A stretch of 64,000 bases of DNA. Source: Streptomyces sp. ICC1. Its GTDB lineage: Bacteria > Actinomycetota > Actinomycetes > Streptomycetales > Streptomycetaceae. Shown one piece after another: positions 44,201 to 51,838 of the stretch. Every line of letters begins with the position of its first letter. The first letter of the stretch is position 1. The translations under genes were made by a program, and so were the position numbers. Below the pieces are notes generated by a model. It was not told the origin of the DNA. It saw only the letters and a program-made list of their open reading frames with translations, and did not search any database. Location: contig NZ_CP030287.1 of the NCBI RefSeq assembly GCF_003287935.1, positions 7,696,869 through 7,760,868 of the forward strand. Direction: 5' to 3'.

Positions 44201-45045
44201 CGGGTCTGGCCGTGCAGCCCAATGCACGGATCCGGGCTCCCGCCGAAGGACGCCTCAGCACGCCTCCGCCAGCCGCCCCAGGCGTTCCCGCACCTCCCGC
44301 ACCTCCCGCGCCCGGCCCGAGTCCCCGGCCCGCTCGAACGTCGGGAGCGCGCTCTCCCAGGGCGACGGGTGGCGGCGCGGGGTCGAGCGGGACCCGGCGC
44401 GCGGCCGGCGCGAGCCGCACGGTGGCCGCGTCGGTCCCGCGCAGGCACCACTCGACGAGGCGGGCGACCGCCCGCGCACGCTCGTCCGGCGTGTCCGCCT
44501 CCTCCGCGAGCTCCGGGCGAGCGCCCGGACCAGGCAGTGGAACTGGTAGCGGCCCGGCTCCGGGGACTCCAGCAGGTGGGCGTCGACGAGCGCCTCCAAC
44601 CGGGCGGGCGACGTGGTTGTGGAGCGAGGCGTGCGCCGTGGCCGGAACCGACTCGCCCCACATCGCCGCCTTCACCGTGTCCCAGGACACCAAGGCGTTG
44701 GCCCGTAACAGGAGCACGGCCGGCAGGGTGCGCGACTTCGGTGCGTCGACCGGCCGGGCCGCACCCACCCCTCGCGTCCTCCACGGTGACGATCCCTCTC
44801 GTGCCCCGCCACCAGCCCCCCACGGGAGGTCATCCGATGCGCATCGTAGGCACGGGACCACGGATTCGCCGGTCCGTTTCGAGGGGTGGGCGCGGCGCGG
44901 CAGCCGACCTGGGTCCCTGCCGTCAACGCCTAGTGCTGTGACCGGGAAGGTTTGCCGGGTCGCGGTGTCCGGTGCGGTGCATCTCCCCCGGCTACCGCTG
45001 GGAGGGGCCCCCGGGCGGAGGACCACGGCTAGCACTAGGGGATGA
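38227..45045 (+). CDS. Giant secreted RHS/YD-repeat protein, C-terminal tip lost
   Basis: A 2272-codon frame. The signal peptide is ~1-37 (LPLAAALALALAVPGILTPAAEA), then a Lys/Ala-rich coiled region, a beta domain (WSYPVAVPPAAAGPSPSLSFSYSSG), many YD/RHS repeats (YDALGRxT-like: YDGLGRVTATW, YDLFGRAVTTTD, YDELGRKTGLW, YDQAGNVLSIFD, YDATGNTTKRAE) and the RHS core end YDAALGQFLSVDPVLSLD ... ANNSPVTNSDPTGLES near base 43960. RHS shells enclose a variable C-terminal toxin. Here the core is followed only by a Gly-rich linker (to ~44090), then the frame runs in phase through a LacI-gene remnant, antisense regulator debris and a MITE, stopping at 45045 inside the 3' end of an antisense gene. The natural toxin is absent. 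GTG 38227 has GGAG upstream. Confidence 0.85.
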   Translation: MSIRPPGGVILRHRLPLAAALALALAVPGILTPAAEAADLPGAPKIAKPKDAKVKAVNAQGAKAAVELVAKNKAENKVQADRARAEAKADWPKAATLEGSAARSGSRPLVDVRSTARVRSPLLSPSVPKGPAAPAAASPDSAGGKSTVKVLDQKAAEKAGITGVLFTATNTADGPAQLTVDYGSFASAVGGGWSTRLGLVSLPACALTTPDKAECRKTTPLPSANSLKNRTVTADVTSLSAGTPTAAKSTSKAPAQAPAVFAVMASETASPQGGGDFAATPLSASSSWESGSSGGGFSWSYPVAVPPAAAGPSPSLSFSYSSGSIDGRTANSNNQGSQVGEGFDLTSSYIERKYGSCDDDGQEDKHDLCWKYENASLVLNGKSSELVKDDTTGKWRLKDDDASQVTWSTGADNGDNDGEYWKVLTGDGTTYTFGLNKLPGAGAERTNSTWSAPVFGDDSGEPGYTKGSTFADRHETQAWRWNLDLVQDVHGNAATYWYAAETNNYAKNGDEAKLLPYTRGGTLSEIRYGQRADTVFSGTPSHKVTFGYEERCFAASCASLTKDTSDHWPDVPFDSICSATEKECKAQGPAFFTRKRMVNVQTHAWSTALEPDNYALVDVFDLTQEYLDAGDLGDTSDQTLVLKSIKRTGKNGGTVDVPPVDFTYHMRPNRVDVDGDNIVPLNRPRINTITSETGAITTVTLSNPECVRGSKMPVAEDDNALSCYPVYWPINGGDPKLDWFHKYNVAAVTIADPAGQNDLVENSYEYANPGWHHNDDPLTPEKERTWSEWRGYGKVTTYTGALGKTRSKAVKVFMQGMRGDKRKGTTATRTTTVAAVPVSGLTIPAINDDEQYSGFLRQEITYDGATPASVSVTDPWSKETASQQKSYANTKAHYVRTGTTYGHTFLTASNTWRSTRADSAYDDYGLQTQTSSAGDTAKTGDESCTRTWYARNDAKGFTGLPSRTRTVAAECSVTDDKLTLPANSATRGDVLSDTATVYDDTTATAWTANQTPTLGLATWTGRAQAYPAASGTADRNPVGAAGWQTTAKTTYDTATSKLGRPLTATDAGGNTTTTSYTPAAAGPLEVTVITGPKLASNAQQHRTYTYTDLRGSIVRSIDANMGSTFNTYDGLGRVTATWLPNRGQSLTPNVKYGYLLERGKQPWTSVGALVPDGSYKTVYTIADALLRPLQTQTPSSNGGRILTDTRYDSRGLAYESYADIWDKDKAPEGVYARAEYGSTPAQSQTVFDGLGRPTTSTLLVYGVQKQSTTTSYTGDSTASTAVQGGNATRTIVDALGRTAETRTYGGTTPNDPAYGGTAPGTSYTSVSNTYTVDGKQAAITGPDNAKWTYGYDLFGRAVTTTDPDKGKGTTTYTVLDQIATSKDARNTVLEYSYDELGRKTGLWKSPKSDANKLAAWTYDTVRKGSPSASTRYEGGLTGKAYTKSVTAYDVLGRPSTNRLTLPADDPLVTSGAIAATTDTTATYRLDGSPNTVAGPAAAGLPAETLQVSYNNFGLPKGLSGTTDYVQNVSYSPLGDIDQLTLARSAAAGVRKTFVGNTYEEGTRRLLRSTVNDQTHNGMLQELTYSYDQAGNVLSIFDSAPLSGFTKADNQCFSYDAQRRMTEAWTPKTADCNPTGRTAANLDGAAPYWNSYTYTAGGQRATEKTNTGTPQTRTYCYDPARPHALAATTTGATCTGVTPQYTYDATGNTTKRAETPGSATSQSLAWGPEGKLTKTTEGANATDYVYDAEGELLIRRDPAGETVLYAGSNEVHLKGAKKWATRSYTIASTKVAVLTNESGSAKLSFVAGDAHSTSSLTISADDTQAVSKRYTTPFGSARGPAAANWPEDKRFLDKPEDIGTGLTHIGAREYDAALGQFLSVDPVLSLDQHQSLNGYTYANNSPVTNSDPTGLESCGSYGYCGGGGWTNGEHIEDMPDDDGGGGGGGGGGGGNGVFSAGWNSLGGIMGRRPTIADVARRAGVSRSPVSFAFNGRPGLAVQPNARIRAPAEGRLSTPPPAAPGVPAPPAPPAPGPSPRPARTSGARSPRATGGGAGSSGTRRAAGASRTVAASVPRRHHSTRRATARARSSGVSASSASSGRAPGPGSGTGSGPAPGTPAGGRRRAPPTGRATWLWSEACAVAGTDSPHIAAFTVSQDTKALARNRSTAGRVRDFGASTGRAAPTPRVLHGDDPSRAPPPAPHGRSSDAHRRHGTTDSPVRFEGWARRGSRPGSLPSTPSAVTGKVCRVAVSGAVHLPRLPLGGAPGRRTTASTRG
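44116..44253 (+). pseudogene. LacI-family regulator remnant (HTH only)
   Basis: Starting at an ATG with GGGAGG upstream, 46 codons read MGRRPTIADVARRAGVSRSP followed by VSFAFNGRPGL, the N-terminal DNA-binding HTH of LacI regulators. After EGR similarity stops; the ~290-residue ligand domain is missing. It is in the same frame as the RHS gene. It retains its own ribosome site, so it is the head of a separate, deleted gene. Confidence 0.8.
44255..44756 (-). pseudogene. AfsR/SARP-type regulator remnant
   Basis: On the minus strand, pieces of an AfsR-like regulator lie in different frames: DAPKSRTLPAVLLLRANALV and SWDTVKAAMWGESVP (winged helix start), then directly LEALVDAHLLESPEPGRYQFHCLVRALAR (end of the NB-ARC region), DERARAVARLVEWCLRGTDAA in another frame, and a last TPR-like WESALPTFERAGDSGRAREV. 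The bulk of the ~900-residue protein is deleted and frameshifts are present, so it cannot be functional. Confidence 0.7.
44933..45035. mobile_element. MITE-like element, type B copy 2 (internally deleted)
   Basis: The left half (GTGCTGTGACCGGGAAGGTT, then TGCCGGGTCGCGGTGTCCGG) matches the type B copy at 12072-12230. The middle is replaced by unrelated GC-rich sequence and only the last bases (GCAC before TA 45036-45037) of the right tip remain. TA flanks both sides (44931-44932, 45036-45037). Its right edge forms the stop codon of the antisense MDR gene. Confidence 0.7.
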
Positions 45046-46006
45046 TCAGCATCTTTCCGCGCGCCTCGCCCCGGTGGAGCCGTTCGACGGCCTCGGGGGC
45101 CTGCGCGAGCGGGAAGGTGCGCTGGACGGCCGGGGACAGCGTGCCGTCCTCGACGTGCCGCCGCAGGACCTCGAGGTCGCTCTGGCGTTCGGCGGCGAAG
45201 ATGCCGCCCAGCGTGTGGCGCACGAAGGGGTTGAGCAGCGCGGCCCGCAGCACCCGGTCGATGCCGCCGAGCCAGCGGCCGCCGCCCTCGCCGCCGACGA
45301 TGACGAGCCTTCCGCGCGGCATCAGGGCGCGCCTGAGGTGGGACAGGCCGCGGTTGCCGGCGGTGTCGAGGATGAGGTCGTATTGGCGCACTCCGTCGGC
45401 GAAATCCTCGCGCGTGTAGTCGATGGCCTCGTCCGCGCCGAGCGAGCGCACCAGCTCCGTCTTCGCGGTGCTGCACACCCCCGTGACGTGCGCGCCGTAC
45501 GCCTTGGCGAGTTGCACCGCGAAGGTGCCGACCCCGCCCGCGGCGCCGATGACCAGGACCCGCTGCCCGGGCCGCACGCGGCCCACGTCGCGCAGGGCCT
45601 GGAGGGCGGTCAGGCCGGAGAGGGGGAGCGCGGCCGCCTCCTCCAGGGGGAGCCCGGCGGGCTTGTGCGCGAGCTTGTCCTGCCGGGCGCACACGTACTC
45701 CGCGAAGGAGCCCTCGCAGATGCCGAACACCTCGTCCCCCGGCTTGAATGCGCTCACTCCCCCGCCGACCGCTTCGACCCGGCCGGAGACCTCCCGGCCG
45801 CGTACGGCGACCTTGGGCGCGCGCAGTCCGTACCCCATGAGCCTGAGCAGGTAGGGCCGGCCGCTCATCAGGTGCCAGACCCCGGCGTCCACTCCGGCGG
45901 CCCGGACGGCTATGAGCACCTCCCCGGGGCCCGGCTTCGGCGTCTCGACGTCCCTCAGCTCCAGTACGTCGCTGGATCCGTATGTGTCCTGCACGATCGC
46001 CTTCAC
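45035..46006 (-). CDS. Zinc-independent MDR-family oxidoreductase (quinone reductase-like)
   Basis: A 323-residue medium-chain dehydrogenase/reductase: MKAIVQDTYGSSDVLELRDV, PGPGEVLIAVRAAGVDAGVWHLMSG, VRGREVSGRVEAVGGGVSAFKPGDEVFG, the NADPH-binding VLVIGAAGGVGTFAVQLAKAYGAHV (~150-174) and C-terminal GEARGKMLIIP. No structural or catalytic zinc Cys/His set, so it is of the quinone oxidoreductase/enoyl reductase type. Substrate unknown. The start overlaps the XRE gene stop by 4 bases. The stop TAG coincides with the edge of a MITE, and its last bases overlap the run-on of the RHS frame on the other strand. Confidence 0.92.
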   Translation of the reverse strand: MKAIVQDTYGSSDVLELRDVETPKPGPGEVLIAVRAAGVDAGVWHLMSGRPYLLRLMGYGLRAPKVAVRGREVSGRVEAVGGGVSAFKPGDEVFGICEGSFAEYVCARQDKLAHKPAGLPLEEAAALPLSGLTALQALRDVGRVRPGQRVLVIGAAGGVGTFAVQLAKAYGAHVTGVCSTAKTELVRSLGADEAIDYTREDFADGVRQYDLILDTAGNRGLSHLRRALMPRGRLVIVGGEGGGRWLGGIDRVLRAALLNPFVRHTLGGIFAAERQSDLEVLRRHVEDGTLSPAVQRTFPLAQAPEAVERLHRGEARGKMLIIP

Positions 46007-46236
46007 GGCGCCGTCCCTTCCTCGTCGGTGTACTGGAATACCTGCTCGAGCGGCACGGCGAAGACGCGGGCGATCCTGAACGCCGTCTCGAGCGAGGGCG
46101 AGTAGCGGCCCTTCTCGATGGCGATGACGGTCTGGCGGGTCACGCCGATGCGCTCCGCCAGCTCCGCCTGGGTCATCTCCGCGCGCTCGAAGCGCAAGAT
46201 CCTGATCCGGTTCGTGATGCCGGTCGGCTTCACCAC
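46003..46236 (-). CDS. XRE-family HTH regulator (small)
   Basis: A 77-residue Cro/CI-type regulator: ITNRIRILRFERAEMTQAELAERIGVTRQTVIAIEKGRYSPSLETAFRIARVF, a complete HTH (~8-62) with almost nothing else, then VPLEQVFQYTDEEG. This YozG-like class is usually encoded with a small membrane protein, as here: the upstream membrane-protein gene overlaps it by 7 bases. It probably represses its own operon; ATGTAAAA repeats around the promoter are candidate sites. Confidence 0.93.
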   Translation of the reverse strand: MVKPTGITNRIRILRFERAEMTQAELAERIGVTRQTVIAIEKGRYSPSLETAFRIARVFAVPLEQVFQYTDEEGTAP

Positions 46237-46691
46237 GACTGGAACCCCCAGCGGTAGGCGGCGAGCTTCACGACGGAGCCGAGCACCGCCGAGAGGACGA
46301 AGCCCAGGTAGATCACGTTGGAGATCCAGAAGCGGTCCGCCCCCGCCATCGACAGGATCAGCGCGGCCACGGCGCCGATGACGAGGAAGGACTGCCCGGC
46401 GTGCTCGCCGAGGCGGCCGATCTCCTTGTCCCGCTGGTCCTTGACGTCGGCTTCGCCGGGCGAGGCGGCGGCGACCGCCACGTGCAGGAGGATCGAGGCC
46501 GCGATGGCTCCGCCGACCGTCCAGAGCAGCGGCGCGATGTACGGGACCTCCGTGAGGGGGACGCCGTCACCGGCCCGGCCCAGCACGAGGGCCAGGTAGA
46601 CCGCGTACCCGGCGACCGCGACCACCCCCATGACCCACGCGCGCTTCTCTTCGAAAGCCACAGCCACTCCCATGTAAAACAACTTTGACAT
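46230..46691 (-). CDS. Four-helix membrane protein paired with XRE regulator
   Basis: A 153-residue protein (start at 46691) with four hydrophobic segments: WVMGVVAVAGYAVYLALVLG, PYIAPLLWTVGGAIAASILLHVAV, SFLVIGAVAALILSMAGA and NVIYLGFVLSAVLGSVVKLAAY. A charged loop (EADVKDQRDKEIGRLGEH) separates helices 2 and 3. No enzymatic motif. An alternative start is ATG 46673 (MGVAVAFEEKRAW). The -10 box (46701-46696) ends so close to 46691 that the transcript would start at or next to that ATG, supporting leaderless translation from 46691 or a ~17-base leader to 46673. First gene of the membrane-XRE-MDR operon. Confidence 0.8.
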   Translation of the reverse strand: MSKLFYMGVAVAFEEKRAWVMGVVAVAGYAVYLALVLGRAGDGVPLTEVPYIAPLLWTVGGAIAASILLHVAVAAASPGEADVKDQRDKEIGRLGEHAGQSFLVIGAVAALILSMAGADRFWISNVIYLGFVLSAVLGSVVKLAAYRWGFQSW

Positions 46692-46737
46692 GACGAATGT
46701 AAAAGGATCCATACCCCGTGTCAATGATTTCTTACAT
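46672..46737 (-). promoter_or_regulatory. Promoter of the membrane-XRE-MDR operon with ATGTAAAA repeats
   Basis: On the minus strand TTGACA (46724-46719) and TACATT (46701-46696) are spaced 17 bases, close to consensus. ATGTAAAA occurs at 46672-46679 and 46697-46704 (25 bases apart), and TTACAT in opposite orientation at 46732-46737. These bracket the promoter and are candidate binding sites of the encoded XRE protein. Confidence 0.65.
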
Positions 46738-46812
46738 CGTGCCGCGTCGGCCGGTCCCGTCACGCGGTACGGGCCGGGATCCGCGGGCGGGCGGGGGCCG
46801 ATACTGATCTTC

Positions 46813-47943
46813 ATGAACGACACGGCCACGGCCACCGCCCTCGCCCACGCCCTGGAACGGATATCCGGACACGTCAGCCGGTTCGACGCCCGCTTCGAGC
46901 AGTACTTCGACACCCTCGGGGAGCGCATCGACCTCCCGCTGCCCAGCCGCTTCGCCCCGCGCTGCCTGGAGCTGCTGCGCGAGCTGTCGACGCGCGGCGG
47001 GAAGCGCCTGCGGGTGGTCGTGCTGCACGAGGCGGCCCGGCTGGTGACCACCGACGAACCGCCGGGCCTGGCGGAGGCGGCCCTGAGCCTCGAGCTGCTG
47101 CAGACGCACGGGCTCGTCCACGACGACATCATCGACGACGCCCCGCTGCGGCGCGGCGGGGCCTCGACGTACTACGCCTACCGCCGGGAGCTGCCCGGCG
47201 ACCTCCCCGCCGCCCTCGGCCTCGCCGTGCTCGCGGGCGACCTCGCCGCGTTCCTGTCGATGCAGGTACTGCTGGAGGCCGACGTTCCGGCGGAGCTGCG
47301 CCACGCCTTGCTGGCCGTCCAGACCCGGACGGCGGCCGAGACCGTGCTCGGGCAGATCGCGGACCTGGAGCGGGACACCCTCGCGGATCCCGGTGAGGAG
47401 TTCCTGCACGCCGTAACCGACTTCAAGAGCGCGCGGTACTCCGTCCTGGCCCCGTTGACCATGGGGCTGCTGGCCGCGGGCGAGGACCCCGCGCCGCACC
47501 GCGACCGGCTGCACCGGTACGCCCGCCTGGTGGGGATCGGCGAGCAGATGCGCGACGACTACCTGGACCTGTTCCACAAGGCCGACCGGGTCGGCAAGTC
47601 GACCGGGGCCGACATCCGCGCCGGACGGCGCACGTACGCCGTGGGCGCGGTCCTGGCCTGCGCGGGCGGGACCGACGCGGCCCTGGTGGAAGCGGCCCTC
47701 GGCGACCCCGCCTGCCCGGACGCCACCATCGCCCGGATCCAGCGGATCGCCCGCGACGGCGGAGCGGACCGGCTGCTGCGCGCCGAGATCCGGCGGTACG
47801 CGGAGGCCGCCTCCGCCGAGGCCGCGTCCTGGGCCCCGTACTGGCGGGCGGAGGCGGTGGGCCTCTTCCGGAGCCTGCCCCTGTGGCACATCGACCAGCT
47901 GGACGGCACGGACGGCACGGACGGGACCGACGGCACGGCCTGA
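46813..47943 (+). CDS. Polyprenyl diphosphate synthase
   Basis: A 376-residue trans-isoprenyl diphosphate synthase. It condenses isopentenyl diphosphate with allylic diphosphates. Seen: GGKRLRVVVLHEAARL (res ~62-77), first Asp-rich motif HDDIIDDAPLRRGG (D104, D105, D108), second motif RDDYLDLFHKADRVGKSTG (D248, D249, D252) and DFKSARYSVLAPLTMG. Both catalytic motifs are intact. The C-terminus ends in DGTDGTDGTDGTA, encoded by a GACGGCACG-type repeat. Chain length cannot be told from sequence alone. ATG 46813 is chosen because similarity starts there. It is divergent from the XRE operon. No terpene cyclase gene lies nearby. Confidence 0.92.
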   Translation: MNDTATATALAHALERISGHVSRFDARFEQYFDTLGERIDLPLPSRFAPRCLELLRELSTRGGKRLRVVVLHEAARLVTTDEPPGLAEAALSLELLQTHGLVHDDIIDDAPLRRGGASTYYAYRRELPGDLPAALGLAVLAGDLAAFLSMQVLLEADVPAELRHALLAVQTRTAAETVLGQIADLERDTLADPGEEFLHAVTDFKSARYSVLAPLTMGLLAAGEDPAPHRDRLHRYARLVGIGEQMRDDYLDLFHKADRVGKSTGADIRAGRRTYAVGAVLACAGGTDAALVEAALGDPACPDATIARIQRIARDGGADRLLRAEIRRYAEAASAEAASWAPYWRAEAVGLFRSLPLWHIDQLDGTDGTDGTDGTA

Positions 47944-48070
47944 GCCCTCACCGGCCGTGCCGGACCGCCGGACCGCCGGACCGTGCCGGACCGCACCGGG
48001 CCGGGGACCCGCGTCACCCGAGCGCGCGGCCCCGCTGGCACACCGGCCCCCGCCCCGGCTTGCTGGTCGC

Positions 48071-48712
48071 ATGACACGAAGCACACCGGGGACCCCCTCG
48101 GAGAAGAGCCTCTCCACCCCCCGGGCGGCCGGGCTCGCGGGCATCGTCTTCGCCGTCCTGCTGGCGGCGGCGATCGTGCTCTCCCGGATCGCCCTGCCGG
48201 AGGGCGGCGGCGCCGACCGGGTCGAGGTCACCTCGGGCCAGCGGGACGCGGTGACCACGGCCCTCGAACTCGTCCCGTTCGCCGGGATCGCCTTCCTCTG
48301 GTTCATGGGCGCGCTGCGCGAACACGCCGGCGACGCCGAGGACCGGTTCGTCTCGACCGTCTTCCTGGGCAGCGGCCTGGTCTTCGTCGCCTGCCTGTTC
48401 GGCGCCGCCGGGGCCGCCGGAACGGTCCTGGCCTCCGACCAGCCGCAGGAGTTCGGCCGCCACTTCGCGTACACGCTGCTCACCACGTACGCGATGCGGA
48501 TGGCCGCCGTCTTCATCTTCGCGACCTCGACGATCGGCCGGCGGCTCGGGGTCTTCCCGCGCCCCCTGGCCCTGGCCGGGTACCTGGCGGGCCTCGTGCT
48601 GCTCCTGGCCGGCTCCTCGCTGCCGTGGTCCGAGCTGGTCTTCCCGGCCTGGTCCGCGCTGGTGAGCCTGTACATCCTGCGGTCGGGCCGGGCCGGCCCC
48701 CGTACCTCCTGA
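48071..48712 (+). CDS. Integral membrane protein
   Basis: A 213-residue protein with about five TM segments: RAAGLAGIVFAVLLAAAIVL, LVPFAGIAFLWFMGALR, FLGSGLVFVACLFGAAGAAGTVL, YAMRMAAVFIFATSTI and LALAGYLAGLVLLLAGS. Between helices 1 and 2 is a polar loop with RVEVTSGQRDAVTTALE. No known catalytic motif; it looks like a conserved actinobacterial membrane protein of unknown function. ATG 48071. The preceding ~125 bases hold a CCGGACCG repeat and no gene. Confidence 0.8.
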   Translation: MTRSTPGTPSEKSLSTPRAAGLAGIVFAVLLAAAIVLSRIALPEGGGADRVEVTSGQRDAVTTALELVPFAGIAFLWFMGALREHAGDAEDRFVSTVFLGSGLVFVACLFGAAGAAGTVLASDQPQEFGRHFAYTLLTTYAMRMAAVFIFATSTIGRRLGVFPRPLALAGYLAGLVLLLAGSSLPWSELVFPAWSALVSLYILRSGRAGPRTS

Positions 48713-48875
48713 CGCCCGCCGCCGCCGCCCGCCGCCGCCCGCCGGCAGACGCGGGCGCGCGCCGGTCCGCACCCGGGCGTCGGCGTCACTCCAACGGCGG
48801 CGCCGGAGGGGCCCCGCCCGGCCCGGCGGCACACGCTGGTCCGGGTAGCCGAGGGGGGCACCGAAAGGACACACC

Positions 48876-49142
48876 TTGCTGAGGCTCGTCGTCGATCTCA
48901 ACCGGTGCCAGGGATACGCGCAGTGCGCGTTCCTCGCCCCCGACGTCTTCGCGATGCACGGGGACGAGGGACTGCTCTACGATCCGCAGGCCGAGGAGGC
49001 CCAGCGCGAGCGGGTGGCCCAGGCCGTCGCCGCCTGCCCCGTACAGGCGATCCTCGTGGACGAGCTGGACCTGGCCGCCACCCCGGCCGGGGCAGCCGCC
49101 ACGGCCGGGGCCGGGGACGCCAAGGGGGCCTCCGATGGCTGA
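48876..49142 (+). CDS. Ferredoxin of the P450-partner type
   Basis: An 88-residue ferredoxin: LVVDLNRCQGYAQCAFLAPDVF and AVAACPVQAILVDELDL. Three cluster Cys (12, 18 and the CP motif at ~56-57) with Tyr/Gly in place of the fourth mark a single [3Fe-4S] cluster (or a [4Fe-4S] with a non-Cys ligand), usual for electron donors to actinobacterial P450s. The start is TTG with GAAAGGA upstream. Ala/Gly-rich C-terminus. It overlaps the reductase gene by 8 bases, and a P450 gene follows, so the three form a complete electron chain. Confidence 0.93.
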   Translation: MLRLVVDLNRCQGYAQCAFLAPDVFAMHGDEGLLYDPQAEEAQRERVAQAVAACPVQAILVDELDLAATPAGAAATAGAGDAKGASDG

Positions 49143-50526
49143 CACCGCCCTGGAGCAGCTCAAGCGCTCCGGCAAGATCGTGGTCGTCGGTGCCTCGCTG
49201 GCCGGACTGCGCGCCGCGGAGACCATGCGGGAGAAGGGCTTCGCCGGTTCCCTGACCCTGATCGGCGACGAACCGTACGAACCGTACGACCGCCCGCCGC
49301 TGTCCAAGCAGGTCCTGCTCGGCAAGGGCGACGCGGAGCACACCGCGCTGCCCCGACGCCGCGCCATCGACGCCGAATGGCGTCTGGGCGTGGCGGCGAG
49401 CGGGCTCGACATGGCGGCCCGCAAGGTCCTCCTCGCCGATGGCGAGGAGGTGCCCTACGACCGCCTGCTGATCGCCACCGGTGTGCGGGCCCGGGCCTGG
49501 CCCAACGAGGCCGAGCGCGAGCTCGACGGGGTCTTCACGCTGCGCACCCGCGAGGACGGCGCCGCGCTGGCCCGGAGCCTGAACGCCGGACCGCGCCGGG
49601 TCCTGGTCATCGGCGCCGGATTCACCGGCTCCGAGATCGCCTCCGCCTGCCGCGAACGCGGGCTGGAGGTGACCGTCGCCGAGCGCGGTGACGCCCCGCT
49701 GGTGGGCGCCCTGGGCGGGGTCATCGGCGCCGTCGCCGCCGAACTCCACCGGGAGAACGGCGTCGACCTGCGGACCGGGATCATGGTCACCGGCCTGGAG
49801 GGCGACGCCACGGGACGGGTCCGCGCCGCGCACCTGTCCGACGGCACCACGCTGGAGTGCGACGTGGTCGTCGCCTCGCTCGGAGCCCAGCGCAACACCG
49901 AGTGGCTGACGGGCTCCGGCCTCGGGGCGGGCCCGCGCGGCATCGCCTGCGACGCCGGCTGCCGGGCCTTCGACATCCGCGGCATCGTCACCGACGACGT
50001 CTACGTGGCGGGCGACGTGGCCCGTTCCCCGCACGCACTGTTCGGCTACCAGTTCCTGTCGCTGGAGCACTGGGGCAACGCCGTGGCGCAGGCCGACACC
50101 GCCGCGCACAACATGCTCAGCGAGAGCACCGACCGCCGGCCGCACCTGTGGGTGCCGGCGTTCTGGTCCTCCCAGTTCGGGGTGAACATCAAGTCCGTCG
50201 GCGTGCCCTCCATGGGCACGGAGATCATGATCACCCAGGGTTCGCGGGCCGAGCGCCGCTTCACCGGGGTCTACGGCTACCAGGGCCGGGTCATCGGCGC
50301 GGTCACCTTCGACAACTCGCGGTGGCTGCAGTTCTACGAGCAGCAGATCGAGGCCACCGCGCCCTTCCCTCCCCCGTTCACCACGGTCGACCGGCGCTCC
50401 GACGGGCAGCGGCCGATCCCCGCGGACTTCCCCGACCCGTCCGTCCCCACGCACGGGCCGACCATCACCCTCAGCGGGTACTCGCCGGCCGACCGCCGGA
50501 TCACCTTCACCCCCGCCGGGCACTGA
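49135..50526 (+). CDS. FAD-dependent ferredoxin reductase
   Basis: A 463-residue pyridine-nucleotide-disulfide-type reductase. The FAD-binding motif is IVVVGASLAGLRAAETMRE (~15-33). YEPYDRPPLSKQVLLGKGD follows, then the NAD(P)H motif VLVIGAGFTGSEIASACRERG (~158-178), and VTDDVYVAGDVARSPHALFG with the second FAD contact. It oxidises NAD(P)H and reduces the neighbouring ferredoxin. The C-terminal ~80 residues form the reductase C-terminal domain (FWSSQFGVNIKSVG). It overlaps the ferredoxin gene and lies 25 bases before the P450 gene. Confidence 0.94.
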   Translation: MADTALEQLKRSGKIVVVGASLAGLRAAETMREKGFAGSLTLIGDEPYEPYDRPPLSKQVLLGKGDAEHTALPRRRAIDAEWRLGVAASGLDMAARKVLLADGEEVPYDRLLIATGVRARAWPNEAERELDGVFTLRTREDGAALARSLNAGPRRVLVIGAGFTGSEIASACRERGLEVTVAERGDAPLVGALGGVIGAVAAELHRENGVDLRTGIMVTGLEGDATGRVRAAHLSDGTTLECDVVVASLGAQRNTEWLTGSGLGAGPRGIACDAGCRAFDIRGIVTDDVYVAGDVARSPHALFGYQFLSLEHWGNAVAQADTAAHNMLSESTDRRPHLWVPAFWSSQFGVNIKSVGVPSMGTEIMITQGSRAERRFTGVYGYQGRVIGAVTFDNSRWLQFYEQQIEATAPFPPPFTTVDRRSDGQRPIPADFPDPSVPTHGPTITLSGYSPADRRITFTPAGH

Positions 50527-50551
50527 CCCGCACGCCCCCGGAGGACCCGCA

Positions 50552-51793
<1,242 letters not shown>

Positions 51794-51838
51794 CCGGACC
51801 GGACCTGCCGGGACCGGACCCGCCCGGGGCGAGGCCGG

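Noticed and set aside
44342..44358. LacI-like palindrome GGGAGCGCGCTCTCCC
   Set aside because: The arms are imperfect and it lies within the coding remnant of the AfsR-like gene, so it is more likely a coding coincidence.
46813..47943. Naming the prenyl synthase as a specific GGPP or octaprenyl synthase
   Set aside because: Chain length depends on residues before the first DDxxD that I cannot interpret safely without an alignment.
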